A stretch of 54,271 nt of DNA from assembly GCA_009787385.1 (NCBI GenBank), contig WRGC01000010.1, positions 1 to 54,271 on the forward strand, written 5' to 3'. The stretch is from Bacillota bacterium (GTDB lineage Bacteria > Bacillota > Clostridia > Christensenellales > Pumilibacteraceae). The position numbers were made by a program, and so were the translations under genes. Shown here piece by piece: positions 45,103 to 54,271 of this stretch (its first letter is position 1; every line of letters begins with the position of its first letter). The notes below the pieces were generated by a model, which was not told the origin of the DNA, made no database searches, and was given only the letters and a program-made list of their open reading frames with translations.

Positions 45103-46260
45103 ATGACTGATCAAGAGTTTTTTAATGTAATCGTCGGCATTTATAGCAAGCTAGGAAATAATGTTGGCGACGGAGTAGTGCAAAACATATGGGAAAGTAT
45201 TTTTAATAAGATTTTGGGTTACAATACCAATGGGGAAGATTTTGTCAAGACAATAGCCCCCAATCATATGAGTTATGGATCTAATTCTATTGATTTTTTG
45301 TTGATGCACAACAAAATGGCAACATGTAGAATTAGTTTTTGCAAACCCGAAGATTTTAAAATTGCACAGAATTATTTTTTGCAGGTACTATTAGAAAGTC
45401 AATTGACACTTGGAGTGTTGATTGGCAAGTCTATTTATGTATATTGCTATAATAATGACAAAAAAGCTTTTGATTTTAAAGAAATTGAAATAACACAAAG
45501 CAATCCAATTGGGACTTGGTGGGTAAGTGCATTCAAAAAAAATACTTTTGACCACCAACAAATAGCAGACTATATAATTGTAAAACCAAAACCTAATGTA
45601 GACTTGTCAAAAGTTATTGCAGACATCACGCCCGAACTTCTATACGAAATATTGCGTGTGCATTTATCCAAAACTATAGATCTTCATCAATGGGAGCAAA
45701 TTAGCAAAACTGTTAAGATTAGTGTGCTTGCCAATAAAGTTGGCACTAGTGATTGGTTGACAAGAATGGATACTATGCAAAACAACAATGCTGTTGCTAC
45801 AGTTCCTATCAATCCAATGCGTCAACCAATGCAACCACGCCCACCTATAGATAGAGTAAGTAGTGCTATTGTATCCAATACTATACAACAACACAAAACA
45901 CAATCTCAATTAGATAATGGAATAATACAAAGACAAACTGCTGTGAGATTGGTTCTCAATGAGAAAATAGGACACGGTGCTAATATAAGTTTCTTGTTAG
46001 AAAATAAGTCACTCAACAAATATTTTGCTACAGTTCCTATGGATTATTTAAAACAAGATTGGGTGCTTATATTCAATGATAGCGTCAAGCGACAAATCAA
46101 TGTTTTTTTAGTACCTGCTAAGGCTTTAAATAAAAAGCAATTTATGTCAGTTGACAAATTACACTTCAATATTCAAGTTAGATGCAAGGATATGGCATTT
46201 CAAGACGAATACAACAAGTTAAGATTTGACAGATATTTTGTCAAAGCAATTTATTATTAA
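45103..46260 (+). CDS. unknown protein with HsdR-N-like (PD-(D/E)xK-related) N-terminal domain
   Basis: 385 residues. Residues about 25-135 resemble the N-terminal nuclease-fold domain of type I restriction R subunits: SIDFLLMHN, then a strand ending in FCK, then QVLLESQLTLGVLIGKSIYVYCYN. The acidic residue expected two before the Lys is Phe, so catalysis is doubtful. A Gln/Pro-rich linker (about 230-280) leads to a C-terminal beta domain (about 285-385). No helicase follows. It has its own strong promoter and terminator. It may be a degenerate, DNA-binding or regulatory relative; function unknown. Confidence 0.5.
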   Translation: MTDQEFFNVIVGIYSKLGNNVGDGVVQNIWESIFNKILGYNTNGEDFVKTIAPNHMSYGSNSIDFLLMHNKMATCRISFCKPEDFKIAQNYFLQVLLESQLTLGVLIGKSIYVYCYNNDKKAFDFKEIEITQSNPIGTWWVSAFKKNTFDHQQIADYIIVKPKPNVDLSKVIADITPELLYEILRVHLSKTIDLHQWEQISKTVKISVLANKVGTSDWLTRMDTMQNNNAVATVPINPMRQPMQPRPPIDRVSSAIVSNTIQQHKTQSQLDNGIIQRQTAVRLVLNEKIGHGANISFLLENKSLNKYFATVPMDYLKQDWVLIFNDSVKRQINVFLVPAKALNKKQFMSVDKLHFNIQVRCKDMAFQDEYNKLRFDRYFVKAIYY

Positions 46261-46271
46261 ATACAAAAAAG

Positions 46272-46303
46272 CCCAGTGCAACAATAAGTCGCACTGGGTT
46301 GTT
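46272..46303. terminator. terminator after the HsdR-N-like gene
   Basis: CCCAGTGC (46272-46279) pairs with GCACTGGG (46291-46298), with an A-tract before and a T-rich stretch after. Confidence 0.75.
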
Positions 46304-46333
46304 TAAATGTATTTTCTCTTATCAAAATAATAC

Positions 46334-46362
46334 TTGCCCGATTTTTATTTAAGTGTTATAAT
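46334..46362 (+). promoter_or_regulatory. serS promoter
   Basis: TTGCCC (46334-46339), a 17-bp spacer and extended -10 TGTTATAAT (46354-46362). No T-box element lies in the short leader. Confidence 0.65.
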
Positions 46363-46396
46363 ATTTGCATCAAAAAGTCATTTTGGAGATTTGCAA

Positions 46397-47659
46397 ATGT
46401 TAGATATAAAATATATTATAGAAAATTTAGATGCAACAAAACTTGCAATGAGCAACCGCAATACTATTGTGGATTTGGATAGTGTTGTGAAATGCTATAA
46501 TGATTTGCGAATCGCTTTAAAGCAAGTGGAAGAACTAAAGGCATTTGTCAACAAGAGTAGTAGTGAATTTGCTAAACTCAAAAAGATTGGCAAAGATACT
46601 AGTAATTTGCAAATAGAGATATCTCAACATAAAGAAAAAATAAAGATTTTGGACGGACAAGTATCCGAGTTGGAAACTGATTTAAAAACAAAACTTGCAT
46701 ATATTCCTAATATTGTACATGAGAGTGTTCCAATTGGAAAAACAGAAGCTGACAATGTAGAAATATTAAAGCATGGACAAGTCCCAAAGTTTGATTTTGA
46801 TATCAAACCACATTGGGAAATAGGTCTCAATTTGGATATTTTGGATCAAGAGAGAGCGGCTAGTATCACGGGTAGTAGATTTTGTGTATATAAGGGATTG
46901 GGGGCAAAACTAGAACGCAGTCTTATCAATTTTATGTTGGATACTCACTCTGCCAATGGATATACAGAGATATTTGCACCATTTATGGTTAACTCTGATA
47001 GCATGATGGGTACTGGTCAGTTGCCTAAGTTTGAAGAGGATATGTATAGAGTTGTGGATACCAATTATTATTTAATCCCAACTGCAGAAGTCTCTGTAAC
47101 CAATTTGCATAAGCAAGAGATAGTTGCTAGTTTGCCATTGAATTATTGTGCTTATAGTGCTTGCTTTAGAAAAGAAGGTGGAAGTGCAGGTAGAGATACT
47201 AGAGGACTAATTAGACAACACCAGTTTAATAAAATAGAATTGGTTAAAATAGTTAAACCGCAAGATAGTATGCAACAATTGGAGAAGCTTTGCAACGATG
47301 CTCAGAAAATATTGCAATTGTTGGAATTGCCATATAGAGTAGTTGCTTTGTGTAGTGGTGATTTGGGGTTTAGTAGTTGCAAGACTTATGATATAGAAGT
47401 ATGGATGCCTAGTTATGATAGATTTGTAGAAATTTCATCTTGTAGCAACTTTGTTGATTTTCAGGCAAGGCGAGCAAATATTAGATTTAGAGAAGAAAAC
47501 AAAGTTCATTTTGCACACACTCTCAACGGTAGTGGCTTGGCAGTTGGTAGGACAGTTGCCGCAATTTTAGAAAATTTTCAAAATGCAGATGGAAGCGTAT
47601 TTGTACCTAAAGTATTGCAAAAGTATTTGGGCGTAGATTGTATTAGGAATAGGGATTGA
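46397..47659 (+). CDS. serS: seryl-tRNA synthetase
   Basis: 420 residues from ATG 46397 with TTGGAG upstream. The N-terminal helical coiled-coil arm (about 25-105) binds tRNA-Ser. Class II core: [11 protein letters not shown], motif 2 [20 protein letters not shown] (about 260) and motif 3 [19 protein letters not shown] (about 380). Confidence 0.96.
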   Translation: MLDIKYIIENLDATKLAMSNRNTIVDLDSVVKCYNDLRIALKQVEELKAFVNKSSSEFAKLKKIGKDTSNLQIEISQHKEKIKILDGQVSELETDLKTKLAYIPNIVHESVPIGKTEADNVEILKHGQVPKFDFDIKPHWEIGLNLDILDQERAASITGSRFCVYKGLGAKLERSLINFMLDTHSANGYTEIFAPFMVNSDSMMGTGQLPKFEEDMYRVVDTNYYLIPTAEVSVTNLHKQEIVASLPLNYCAYSACFRKEGGSAGRDTRGLIRQHQFNKIELVKIVKPQDSMQQLEKLCNDAQKILQLLELPYRVVALCSGDLGFSSCKTYDIEVWMPSYDRFVEISSCSNFVDFQARRANIRFREENKVHFAHTLNGSGLAVGRTVAAILENFQNADGSVFVPKVLQKYLGVDCIRNRD

Positions 47660-47706
47660 TTTGTTGTATCAATTTACTTTATATGTTTGTTATAAATACA
47701 AAATAT

Positions 47707-47733
47707 CAAGGCAAACTTCCTTGGTGTTTTTTT
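47707..47733 (+). terminator. terminator after serS
   Basis: CAAGG (47707-47711) pairs with CCTTG (47719-47723), followed by a T-run to 47733. Short stem. Confidence 0.6.
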
Positions 47734-47791
47734 ATTACATTTTTGCTTTAAATGTGACAAAAGTTTTCAAAATTTGCTATTCAAAATAGTA

Positions 47792-47797
47792 TATAAT
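47792..47797 (+). promoter_or_regulatory. -10 box of the spoIIA operon, leaderless geometry
   Basis: TATAAT at 47792-47797 followed after 6 bases by the GTG start codon at 47804. No well-placed -35 was found (TTGCTA at 47774 is too close), so another sigma factor or an activator may be involved. Confidence 0.45.
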
Positions 47798-47803
47798 AGT
47801 TGT

Positions 47804-48112
47804 GTGAAAATCTTACATTTTATAAAAGATAATACACTATTTATACAGTTGAATGGCGAGTTGGACGAATATACAGCCAACATAACTCGCAACTATATGG
47901 ATAGTATGATTAGTACTGATGGATGGCAACAAGTAGTTTTGCAACTACAGGATCTTTCTTTTATGGATAGTACAGGCATAGGTGTGCTATTGGGAAGGTA
48001 CAAAAAGCTTAAGACTAGAGGTTGCAATGCTTATATTTCTTCACCATCTAGTCAAGTGGACAAATTATTGCAATTGAGTGGAGTATACAACATAATGCCC
48101 AAAATTAGCTAA
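47804..48112 (+). CDS. spoIIAA: anti-sigma-F factor antagonist SpoIIAA (STAS domain)
   Basis: 102 residues from GTG 47804. STAS fold with LNGELDEYTA and DLSFMDSTGIGVLLGRYKKLK; the phosphorylatable Ser is the one in FMDST (about residue 55). It releases SigF by binding SpoIIAB. The sequence is close to Bacillus SpoIIAA. The GTG is chosen because the TATAAT is 6 bases upstream and the protein alignment begins there. Confidence 0.88.
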   Translation: MKILHFIKDNTLFIQLNGELDEYTANITRNYMDSMISTDGWQQVVLQLQDLSFMDSTGIGVLLGRYKKLKTRGCNAYISSPSSQVDKLLQLSGVYNIMPKIS

Positions 48113-48223
48113 CATTATAGTTGTTAGTCAAAAATTTTGATTTAAGAGCATCTATTTTGTATTAATTGTAATATTCAAAACAAATCTTACCAAAGATTGC
48201 GTTGCAACAAAACAGGAGATAAA

Positions 48224-48664
48224 ATGAAACTAGAAAACAATATACAACCAATTAATTATATGAGTATTAGTGTGCAAGCTTTGCCTATCAACGAAAGTTT
48301 TTTGCGTAGTAGTGTTGCGGCATTTTGTACTCAGTTAGACCCAACAGTTGATCAGCTTAACGATATAAAGACGGCATTGAGCGAGGCAATCAACAATGCT
48401 ATTATACATGGTTGTGACAACAATCCAAATTTGAGTATTACTGTATCAACTAGAATTTCGGCTAACACTGTACATATCACGGTGAGTGATCAAGGCAATG
48501 GAATTGCAGACATTAATCAAGCCAAGCAACCTTTTTATACAACCAAGCCAGAACTAGAACGCAGTGGTATGGGTTTTGTTGTTATGGAAAGTTATATGGA
48601 TACTGTTAATATAATTAGTGACAAAAATGGTACAACAGTTGAGTTGACCAAAGTGCTTAAATAA
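48224..48664 (+). CDS. spoIIAB: anti-sigma-F factor and serine kinase SpoIIAB
   Basis: 146 residues from ATG 48224 after AGGAGA. GHKL ATPase motifs: N-box EAINNAIIHG, G1 DQGNGIAD and G2 ERSGMGFVVME. The KPELERSGMGF stretch is diagnostic of SpoIIAB. It binds and inhibits SigF and phosphorylates SpoIIAA. The gap to spoIIAA is 111 bases, wider than in Bacillus. Confidence 0.92.
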   Translation: MKLENNIQPINYMSISVQALPINESFLRSSVAAFCTQLDPTVDQLNDIKTALSEAINNAIIHGCDNNPNLSITVSTRISANTVHITVSDQGNGIADINQAKQPFYTTKPELERSGMGFVVMESYMDTVNIISDKNGTTVELTKVLK

Positions 48665-48677
48665 GGAGGTACAAGCT

Positions 48678-49394
48678 ATGCTAGAGCAAGCACAAGTATT
48701 ATCTCTATTAGTAAGTGCAAAATTGGGTGACAACTTAGCTAAGGAACAACTTTTGCAACACAATTCACCATTGATAAAGAGTGTTATACGACGCTTTAAA
48801 AATAAGGGAGTAGAGTATGATGATTTGTATCAATTGGGTTGTATAGGTTTTTTGAAAGCTATAACCAATTTTGATAAGGATTTTGGTGTCAAATTTAGTA
48901 CTTATGCTGTTCCTATGATAGCGGGAGAAGTTAAGAGATTTTTGAGAGATGATGGTTTTATCAAAGTTAGTAGGCAAACCAAGTCACTGTCAATACGCAT
49001 AGCTAGATTTGTAGAAGAATACAAAAAAGCTCACAGTGATAGTCCCAAAATAGAACTTATAGCTAAGCAGTTTGAAATAGATCCTCAAGATGTAGTTTTT
49101 GCTATGGATAGTGGAAAAATGCCAGTGTCCATATATGGAGACAGAGATGAAGATGGCATGGGTGCTATAGATACATTAGCTTGTCCACAAGCATCTCAAT
49201 CAGTAGATAGAATTATTTTAAAAGACTTAATAAGTGGACTAAGTGAAAGAGAGCAAAAGATTGTTATTCTTAGGTTTTTTAGAGACAAAACCCAAGCTGA
49301 AGTAGCGAGTGTCTTAAAAGTAAGTCAAGTACAAATATCTAGATTGGAAAGTAAGATAATGAAAAAGTTGAGAAAAGAATTGGTAGTAGATTAA
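48678..49394 (+). CDS. sigF: RNA polymerase sporulation sigma factor SigF
   Basis: 238 residues; AAGGAGGT before ATG 48678, 13 bases after spoIIAB. Sigma-70 regions 2 (YDDLYQLGCIGFLKAITNFDKDFGVKFSTYAVP), 3 and 4 (ILRFFRDKTQAEVASVLKVSQVQISRLESKI) are present. RFLRDDGFIKVSRQTKSL is typical of the SigF/SigG group. Forespore-specific sigma factor by family and operon context. Confidence 0.9.
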   Translation: MLEQAQVLSLLVSAKLGDNLAKEQLLQHNSPLIKSVIRRFKNKGVEYDDLYQLGCIGFLKAITNFDKDFGVKFSTYAVPMIAGEVKRFLRDDGFIKVSRQTKSLSIRIARFVEEYKKAHSDSPKIELIAKQFEIDPQDVVFAMDSGKMPVSIYGDRDEDGMGAIDTLACPQASQSVDRIILKDLISGLSEREQKIVILRFFRDKTQAEVASVLKVSQVQISRLESKIMKKLRKELVVD

Positions 49395-49446
49395 AAAGAT
49401 AGTATGTATAAATGGAATGAAACAACAAATATATTAAATTATAAAA

Positions 49447-49486
49447 AATATCTACACTGCAAATTAATCAGTGTGGATATTTTTTA
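49447..49486 (+). terminator. terminator after sigF
   Basis: AATATCTACACTG (49447-49459) pairs with CAGTGTGGATATT (49469-49481), one GU pair, then a T-run. Confidence 0.85.
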
Positions 49487-49582
49487 TATTGTATAGATAA
49501 AACAATAACAATCCATATGCAAATTGTGTATAGTTTGTTATTTAGTACCAATTCCTATTATTAAAATTTGTATATCTTATTG

Positions 49583-49611
49583 TTGCTATAATGTAAATTT
49601 AGTGTTATACT
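49583..49611 (+). promoter_or_regulatory. adhE promoter
   Basis: TTGCTA (49583-49588), a 17-bp spacer and extended -10 TGTTATACT (49603-49611). The leader is about 160 bases. No clear Rex-type TTGTGA dyad was found. Confidence 0.5.
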
Positions 49612-49777
49612 ATATTAGTAATTTGTTTTGTTGGATGTCATAGAAGTGTATTTGTGTATTAAACCAATAAGTTTTTTATGTTATTAAATTAAGTAATCCA
49701 ACTTAATTTGATTTGTATATATTAGTAGTCTAGTGTATGTATAAAATATTTACACTTAGCAACAATAAGGAGAATTT

Positions 49778-52393
49778 ATGGCTGAGACAAAGGTTTTGGA
49801 AAAAACTGATAAGAGTGTGAAAGAAATTGATAAATTGGTATCAAATGCAGAACTCGCACTCAAGGCGTACATGCAAATGACGCAAGAACAAGTTGATAAA
49901 ATTGTAAAAGCAATGACTTTATCGGGTGTTGCCAATCACATGTCTCTTGCAATGCATGCAGTACAAGAGACAGGGCGAGGTATTGTAGAAGATAAGGTTA
50001 TTAAGAATTTGTTTGCTACAGAGTATATCTACCATCATATCAAAAAAATCAAGACCGTTGGTGTAGTAGAAGACAATGAGCAAGAGGGGTTTGTAGAAAT
50101 TGCAGAACCCGTAGGAATTGTAGCAGGTGTGACACCTGTAACCAACCCAACTTCTACTACTTGTTTTAAGAGTATAATTAGTGTCAAGACTCGCAATCCA
50201 ATTATATTCGCATTTCACCCATCTGCCCAAGCTTGTAGTGTAGAAGCTGCAAAAATTTTGCGTGATGCAGCCATAAAGGCTGGTGCTCCCGAATACTGTA
50301 TACAATGGATAACTCAACCATCTATAGAAGCTACAAGTGAGTTGATGAATCATACAGGAGTTTCTCTTATTTTGGCTACAGGTGGTCCAGGATTGGTCAA
50401 AGCAGCATACAGTGCAGGCAAGCCTGCTTTGGGTGTTGGAGCGGGAAATGTTCCGTGCTATATCAACAAGAATGTAGATTTGGGTAGAGCATGTACAGAC
50501 TTGATGATAAGCAAGACTTTTGACAATGGTATGATATGTGCTAGTGAGCAGAGTGTAATTGTAGATGAAGTTATTTCTAAAGATTTTGAAAAGTACATGA
50601 AAGCCAACAATTGTTACTTTTTGAATGCTGATGAAACCAAAAAATTGGAAGAATTTTTGGTAGACAAAATAAAAGGTAGCATCAATCCCAAAGCAGTAGG
50701 TCAAACTGCCGAATGGATAGCCGAACAATCAGGTATCAAAGTACCATCAAAGACCAAGATATTGTTGTCCAAGACACCAGAGCCTAGTACTAAATATCCA
50801 CTGTGCTTTGAAACTCTCATGCCTGTGTTGGCATACTTTGTAGTCAAAGATGACAAGCAAGGTTTTGATTATGCTAATAGAATATTGGATTTGGGTGGTT
50901 TGGGGCATAGTGCTGTTATACACAGTAATGATGAAGAGTTGTGTGTAAAGTACGGTCAAGAATGCAAGGTAGGTAGAGTTATAGTCAACTCACCGTCATC
51001 ACAAGGTGCTGTAGGAGACCTATACAATACAAATACACCATCTCTCACTTTGGGTTGTGGTAGTTATGGTAGAAACTCTACAACAGCAAATGTAAGTTCT
51101 ATAAATCTCATCAACAAAAAGCGAATTGCTAAGAGGAGAACAAACATGCAGTGGTTTAAGATTCCACCAAAGATGTATTTTGAAAATGGTGCAATACAGT
51201 ACTTAGAAAAAATGCCAAATATCAAGCGAGCATTTATAGTAACTGACCCTGGTATTCTCAAGCTTGGCTATGTAGATAAGGCACTGTATTATTTGAGAAA
51301 ACGCCGTGACAGAGTTCATGCAGAGATATTTAGTGCAGTAGAACCTGACCCTAGTGTAGAAACAATAATGAACGGTGTTCAAATGATGAAAAATTTTGAC
51401 CCTGATGTTATTATTGCAATAGGTGGCGGAAGTGCTATAGATGCCGCTAAAGGTATGTGGTTGTTTTACGAAAATGAAGATACTGATTTTGATGGTTTAA
51501 AGCTCAAATTTTTGGATATTCGTAAACGCTCTTTTGCTTTTCCTAATTTAGGGAAAAAGGCACAATTTGTGGCTGTTCCTACTACTAGTGGTACAGGTAG
51601 CGAAGTTACTGCATTTAGTGTTATAACTGACAAGAAAAATGGCAATATAAAGTATCCATTAGCTGATTACGAACTTACTCCCGATGTGGCAATTATAGAC
51701 CCACAATTTGTTTCATCTTTGCCTAAGGTTATTGTTGGTGATACGGGTATGGATGTTCTTACTCATGCTATAGAGGCATTTGTATCTGTATTGGCAAGTG
51801 ACTATACTGATGGTTTGGCTTTCAAATCTATAGAATTAGTTTTTGAAAATTTGTTAAATAGCTACGAAAAAGGTGACTCTGTTTCTAGAGAAAAAATGCA
51901 CAATGCTAGTGCAATAGCTGGTATGGCGTTTACCAATGCCTTTCTTGGTATCAATCACTCTTTGGCACACAAATTGGGTGGTGAGTTCCACATTTCACAC
52001 GGTAGAGCAAATGCAATACTTTTGCCTTATATTATAGCTTACAATGGAAGCAAGCCAGACAAGTTTACTATTTTCCCTAAATATGGCGAATTTATAGCAG
52101 ACAAGAGATACGCCCAAATTGCCGCTAAGTTGTTTGGAGCTACAGGTACTGATGTGCAAAAGATTCAGGTTTTGATAAAAGAAATACAAAAGCTAATGAA
52201 ATCACTAAATATGCCTTCTAGTATCAAAGAGTGTGGCGTAGACGAAAAACTATTCTTGGCAAAGGTAAGAACAATGGCAGAAAATGCATTTGAAGACCAA
52301 TGTACTACGGCAAATCCTAGATATCCATTGATAACTGATATAGAAGAAATATACAAAAACGCATATTATGGAAATCCAATTCAACTCAATTAG
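49778..52393 (+). CDS. adhE: bifunctional acetaldehyde-CoA/alcohol dehydrogenase
   Basis: 871 residues, full AdhE length. The N-terminal aldehyde dehydrogenase half has the acyl-Cys in [11 protein letters not shown] (about residue 250) and the NAD-binding region; a linker at about 440-460 leads to the iron alcohol dehydrogenase half with [21 protein letters not shown] and the metal-binding His region [10 protein letters not shown]-x-FHISHG. Reduces acetyl-CoA to ethanol and regenerates NAD; usually forms spirosomes. AAGGAGA precedes the ATG. Confidence 0.96.
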   Translation: MAETKVLEKTDKSVKEIDKLVSNAELALKAYMQMTQEQVDKIVKAMTLSGVANHMSLAMHAVQETGRGIVEDKVIKNLFATEYIYHHIKKIKTVGVVEDNEQEGFVEIAEPVGIVAGVTPVTNPTSTTCFKSIISVKTRNPIIFAFHPSAQACSVEAAKILRDAAIKAGAPEYCIQWITQPSIEATSELMNHTGVSLILATGGPGLVKAAYSAGKPALGVGAGNVPCYINKNVDLGRACTDLMISKTFDNGMICASEQSVIVDEVISKDFEKYMKANNCYFLNADETKKLEEFLVDKIKGSINPKAVGQTAEWIAEQSGIKVPSKTKILLSKTPEPSTKYPLCFETLMPVLAYFVVKDDKQGFDYANRILDLGGLGHSAVIHSNDEELCVKYGQECKVGRVIVNSPSSQGAVGDLYNTNTPSLTLGCGSYGRNSTTANVSSINLINKKRIAKRRTNMQWFKIPPKMYFENGAIQYLEKMPNIKRAFIVTDPGILKLGYVDKALYYLRKRRDRVHAEIFSAVEPDPSVETIMNGVQMMKNFDPDVIIAIGGGSAIDAAKGMWLFYENEDTDFDGLKLKFLDIRKRSFAFPNLGKKAQFVAVPTTSGTGSEVTAFSVITDKKNGNIKYPLADYELTPDVAIIDPQFVSSLPKVIVGDTGMDVLTHAIEAFVSVLASDYTDGLAFKSIELVFENLLNSYEKGDSVSREKMHNASAIAGMAFTNAFLGINHSLAHKLGGEFHISHGRANAILLPYIIAYNGSKPDKFTIFPKYGEFIADKRYAQIAAKLFGATGTDVQKIQVLIKEIQKLMKSLNMPSSIKECGVDEKLFLAKVRTMAENAFEDQCTTANPRYPLITDIEEIYKNAYYGNPIQLN

Positions 52394-52413
52394 TTGATAT
52401 TGATACAAATTTT

Positions 52414-52450
52414 AAAAGCAAGATTGGTATTTGTCAATCTTGCTTTTTTT
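52414..52450 (+). terminator. terminator after adhE
   Basis: AAAAGCAAGATTG (52414-52426) pairs with CAATCTTGCTTTT (52435-52447), then further T. Confidence 0.9.
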
Positions 52451-52480
52451 GTTATTTGATTTTTGTGCTAACAAAGTTGA

Positions 52481-52678
52481 GAGAGAGTAACGGCTATTAT
52501 TAACAACAAATACAAACAATCAACAAAACCAATGATATTCTTTTTTGACGCCAAAAAAGAACCAAAAAAGCATTTGGGGGGTTGCGAATCCCCCCAAACC
52601 CCCGAACGCTTTATGGTTAATTTTATTTATTTAAGTGGTTACTTCCTTTCCATCTTGATAGACTTTATTTTTATACTC
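52481..52678 (+). repeat. MITE-like dispersed repeat, copy 7 (198 bp)
   Basis: Bounded by ACAAAGTTGA (52471-52480) and ACAAATTTGA (52679-52688), 9 of 10 identical. Carries TTCTTTTTTGACGCCAAAAAAGAA, the long GGGGGG/CCCCCC hairpin and GAACGCTTTATGG. Sits directly behind the adhE terminator. Confidence 0.85.
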
Positions 52679-52705
52679 ACAAATTTGATGAATGTCAATA
52701 ATAAA

Positions 52706-52737
52706 TTGACATTTTTTTAAAAATATATTAATATAAA
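52706..52737 (+). promoter_or_regulatory. uppP promoter, leaderless geometry
   Basis: TTGACA (52706-52711) with TAATAT at spacing 17 (52729-52734) or TATAAA at spacing 20 (52732-52737). The ATG at 52744 is 6-9 bases downstream and has no Shine-Dalgarno sequence. Confidence 0.5.
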
Positions 52738-52743
52738 ATAGGT

Positions 52744-53511
52744 ATGGATATTTTTCAAGCCTTTATTTTGGGTATAGTACAGGGGTTGACAGAATTTTTA
52801 CCAGTGAGTAGTAGTGGACACTTGTTGTTGGTACGGGATATTATGGGAATAACGGGTGACTATATATTTTTTGACTTGATGTTGCATGTGGGTAGTTTGT
52901 TGGCTATATTGATAACTATGTACAATCCTATAGTAAAGTTGTTCAAACCTCCGTTTGGACAAGCAATACTAATTGCTATAGCAAGTATACCTGCTATAAT
53001 CTTGGGTTTTTGTATGCGTAGTACAATATCTACAGTTTTTGGTGACGCTAAGTATTTGACATTCTTTTTTATGTTTACTGCTATTATGTTGCTTGTGTGT
53101 CAATGGCTTTCTAACAAAATAGGAGATAAAGGCAAACAAGAAGTAGATATCAAGACTGCAGTGTGTATGGGATTAGCTCAAGGTGTGGCAATATTCCCCG
53201 GTATATCTCGTAGCGGTAGTACAATCACAGGCGGAATAGCACGAGGTGCAAATAGACAAGCTGTAGCTATATTTAGTTTTTTGATGTCTATTCCTATCAT
53301 ATTGGGCGGAGCTTTGGTAGAAGCTATGGGAGATGGAGTGCTAGACAATATTGCTATATCTCAAATAATAGTTGGTGGCATGTCAAGCTTTGCAAGTGGA
53401 TTTTTGGCAATCAAAGTAATGCTCAAGTTGATAGCCAAAGCCGACTTTAAGTGGTTTAGTTTGTATTTAGCTATATTGAGTATAATCTGTTTTTTTGTAT
53501 ATTTTTTGTAG
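52744..53511 (+). CDS. uppP: undecaprenyl-diphosphatase (BacA type)
   Basis: 255 residues, about eight membrane helices. Recycles C55-PP to C55-P for peptidoglycan synthesis and gives bacitracin tolerance. Signatures: GLTEFLPVSSSGHL (about residue 15) and FPGISRSGSTITGG (about 155). Functionally complements UppS encoded at 27443. Confidence 0.96.
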   Translation: MDIFQAFILGIVQGLTEFLPVSSSGHLLLVRDIMGITGDYIFFDLMLHVGSLLAILITMYNPIVKLFKPPFGQAILIAIASIPAIILGFCMRSTISTVFGDAKYLTFFFMFTAIMLLVCQWLSNKIGDKGKQEVDIKTAVCMGLAQGVAIFPGISRSGSTITGGIARGANRQAVAIFSFLMSIPIILGGALVEAMGDGVLDNIAISQIIVGGMSSFASGFLAIKVMLKLIAKADFKWFSLYLAILSIICFFVYFL

Positions 53512-53639
53512 ATAACTTAATTTAATGCAACTAAATTAGTATGATTTTGACAAACACCCTTGAGATTTTTGTAAAAAATAATCATTAAAGTATTTCAAAT
53601 TATACCAAATTTTACAATATTACAAAGGATTTTGTTCTA

Positions 53640-54271
53640 ATGAATAAGATAGACCAATTAATCAAACAATTTTGTCCTAATGGTATTGAGTACAAAATGT
53701 TGGGAGAGATTGCCGAATTTAAGAACAATGGTGTAGATAAGAAAAGTATTGAAGGGCAAAATGCAGTTATGTTGCTTAATTTTGTTGATGTTTTTCGCAA
53801 CAAATATTTGTACAAAAATACTTTGACAATGCAAGTTACAGCAAATGAGAGACAGATTGTGGATTGCAATATAAAGGTTGGGGATATATTTATAACGCCA
53901 AGCTCTGAGATACTTAATGAAATTGGGCGGGCGGCAGTAGCGAAAGAAGATATAGTTGATGGGGTATATAGTTATCATATTGCAAGAATAAGGTTGTTTG
54001 ATAAGTCTAAAATAAATCCAGAATTTATTAGATATTTGTTTGAAAGTCAACAAATACAATCTCAAATCAATCAAAAAGCACAAGGATTGACAAGATTTGG
54101 TCTTACAAAACCTAAGTGGGAAAGTTTGAATTTCCCGCTACCACCGTTACCGATCCAACAATCTATAGTAAGTATACTAGACAAGTTTACAGAGCTAACA
54201 GCAGAGCTAACAGCAGAGCTAGAGGCGCGTAGGAAGCAGTATGAATATTATAGGGATAGATTATTAACATT
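53640..54271 (+). CDS. hsdS: type I restriction-modification specificity subunit HsdS (partial, runs off the window)
   Basis: The frame from ATG 53640 is open to the last base (210 residues visible). The start MNKIDQLIKQFCPNGIEYK, the first target-recognition domain, and then PLPPLPIQQSIVSILDKFTEL lead into the central conserved helix with TAEL repeats and RRKQYEYYRDRLL. This is the classical HsdS layout; the second recognition domain must lie beyond the window. HsdM and HsdR are not seen. It determines the target of the type I enzyme. Confidence 0.88.
   Translation, partial: MNKIDQLIKQFCPNGIEYKMLGEIAEFKNNGVDKKSIEGQNAVMLLNFVDVFRNKYLYKNTLTMQVTANERQIVDCNIKVGDIFITPSSEILNEIGRAAVAKEDIVDGVYSYHIARIRLFDKSKINPEFIRYLFESQQIQSQINQKAQGLTRFGLTKPKWESLNFPLPPLPIQQSIVSILDKFTELTAELTAELEARRKQYEYYRDRLLT
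54192..54221 (+). repeat. 12-bp tandem repeats in hsdS (TAEL units)
   Basis: GAGCTAACAGCA at 54192-54203 and 54204-54215, then GAGCTA, encoding EL-TAEL-TAEL between the two recognition halves. Changes in the number of such units are known in EcoR124I-type enzymes to alter the spacing of the recognised half-sites. Confidence 0.85.

Noticed and set aside
52532-52720. Small open frames with a recurrent DAKKE-PKK and SPQTPERF-like peptide (also near 34496, 40368, 44748 and 11303)
   Set aside because: They are translations of the repeat element's hairpins. The frame and ends vary between copies and there is no conserved start signal.

Overview
The window is AT-rich DNA from a low-GC Gram-positive bacterium, most likely a Clostridia-type Bacillota lineage. 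Four things point there. The conserved order rpsB-tsf-pyrH-frr-uppS-cdsA-dxr-rseP-ispG-polC is intact up to polC. A spoIIAA-spoIIAB-sigF operon and a CwlD-type amidase indicate sporulation ancestry. A fermentative AdhE is present. Most promoters look sigma-A-like with 17-bp spacers. TGA is used as a stop codon, so this is not a Mycoplasma code. The exact genus cannot be read from the sequence.

Layout. 1-2932: two tandem secreted proteins built of InlB-type repeats, the first cut by the window edge. 3319-9733: a zinc-ribbon/HTH protein coupled to phosphoglucomutase, a DtxR-type metalloregulator behind a perfect dyad, glnS, a small zinc-ribbon membrane protein and a short alaS. 9931-12099: an Ig-like surface protein and an opposing FN3-like membrane protein. 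12320-16152: tsaE-tsaB-rimI, an alpha/beta hydrolase and a membrane-anchored MurF-like ligase. 16361-23933: an accessory island with a HEPN-like protein, a recQ broken by an exact 22-bp tandem duplication, a MATE transporter, a 5mC methyltransferase overlapping a putative restriction enzyme, and an IS30-family element with one in-frame stop. 24271-34467: translation, undecaprenyl, phospholipid and MEP isoprenoid genes, ending in a PolC homologue that keeps only the N-terminal, OB and exonuclease regions. 35220-44706: a 1275-residue surface protein, two zinc-ribbon four-helix membrane paralogues, a Bax-inhibitor-1 family protein, an M1-type metallopeptidase lipoprotein and a CwlD-like amidase. 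45103-54271: an HsdR-N-like protein, serS, the spoIIA operon, adhE, uppP and the start of a type I specificity subunit (hsdS).

The strongest unexplained structure is a family of about 175-198 bp intergenic elements, with seven near-full copies. They have GTGTACAA-type terminal inverted repeats and a conserved internal hairpin, and several copies are flanked by 10-bp direct repeats (perfect for two). They behave as a non-autonomous transposable element (MITE) with no transposase that can be assigned in the window. Other items worth attention are the polymerase-less PolC at the normal polC position, the 22-bp duplication in recQ, several genes whose start codon sits at the predicted transcription start (leaderless mRNAs), TAEL-type repeats in hsdS, and a structured leader with a possible pseudoknot before the first zinc-ribbon membrane gene.
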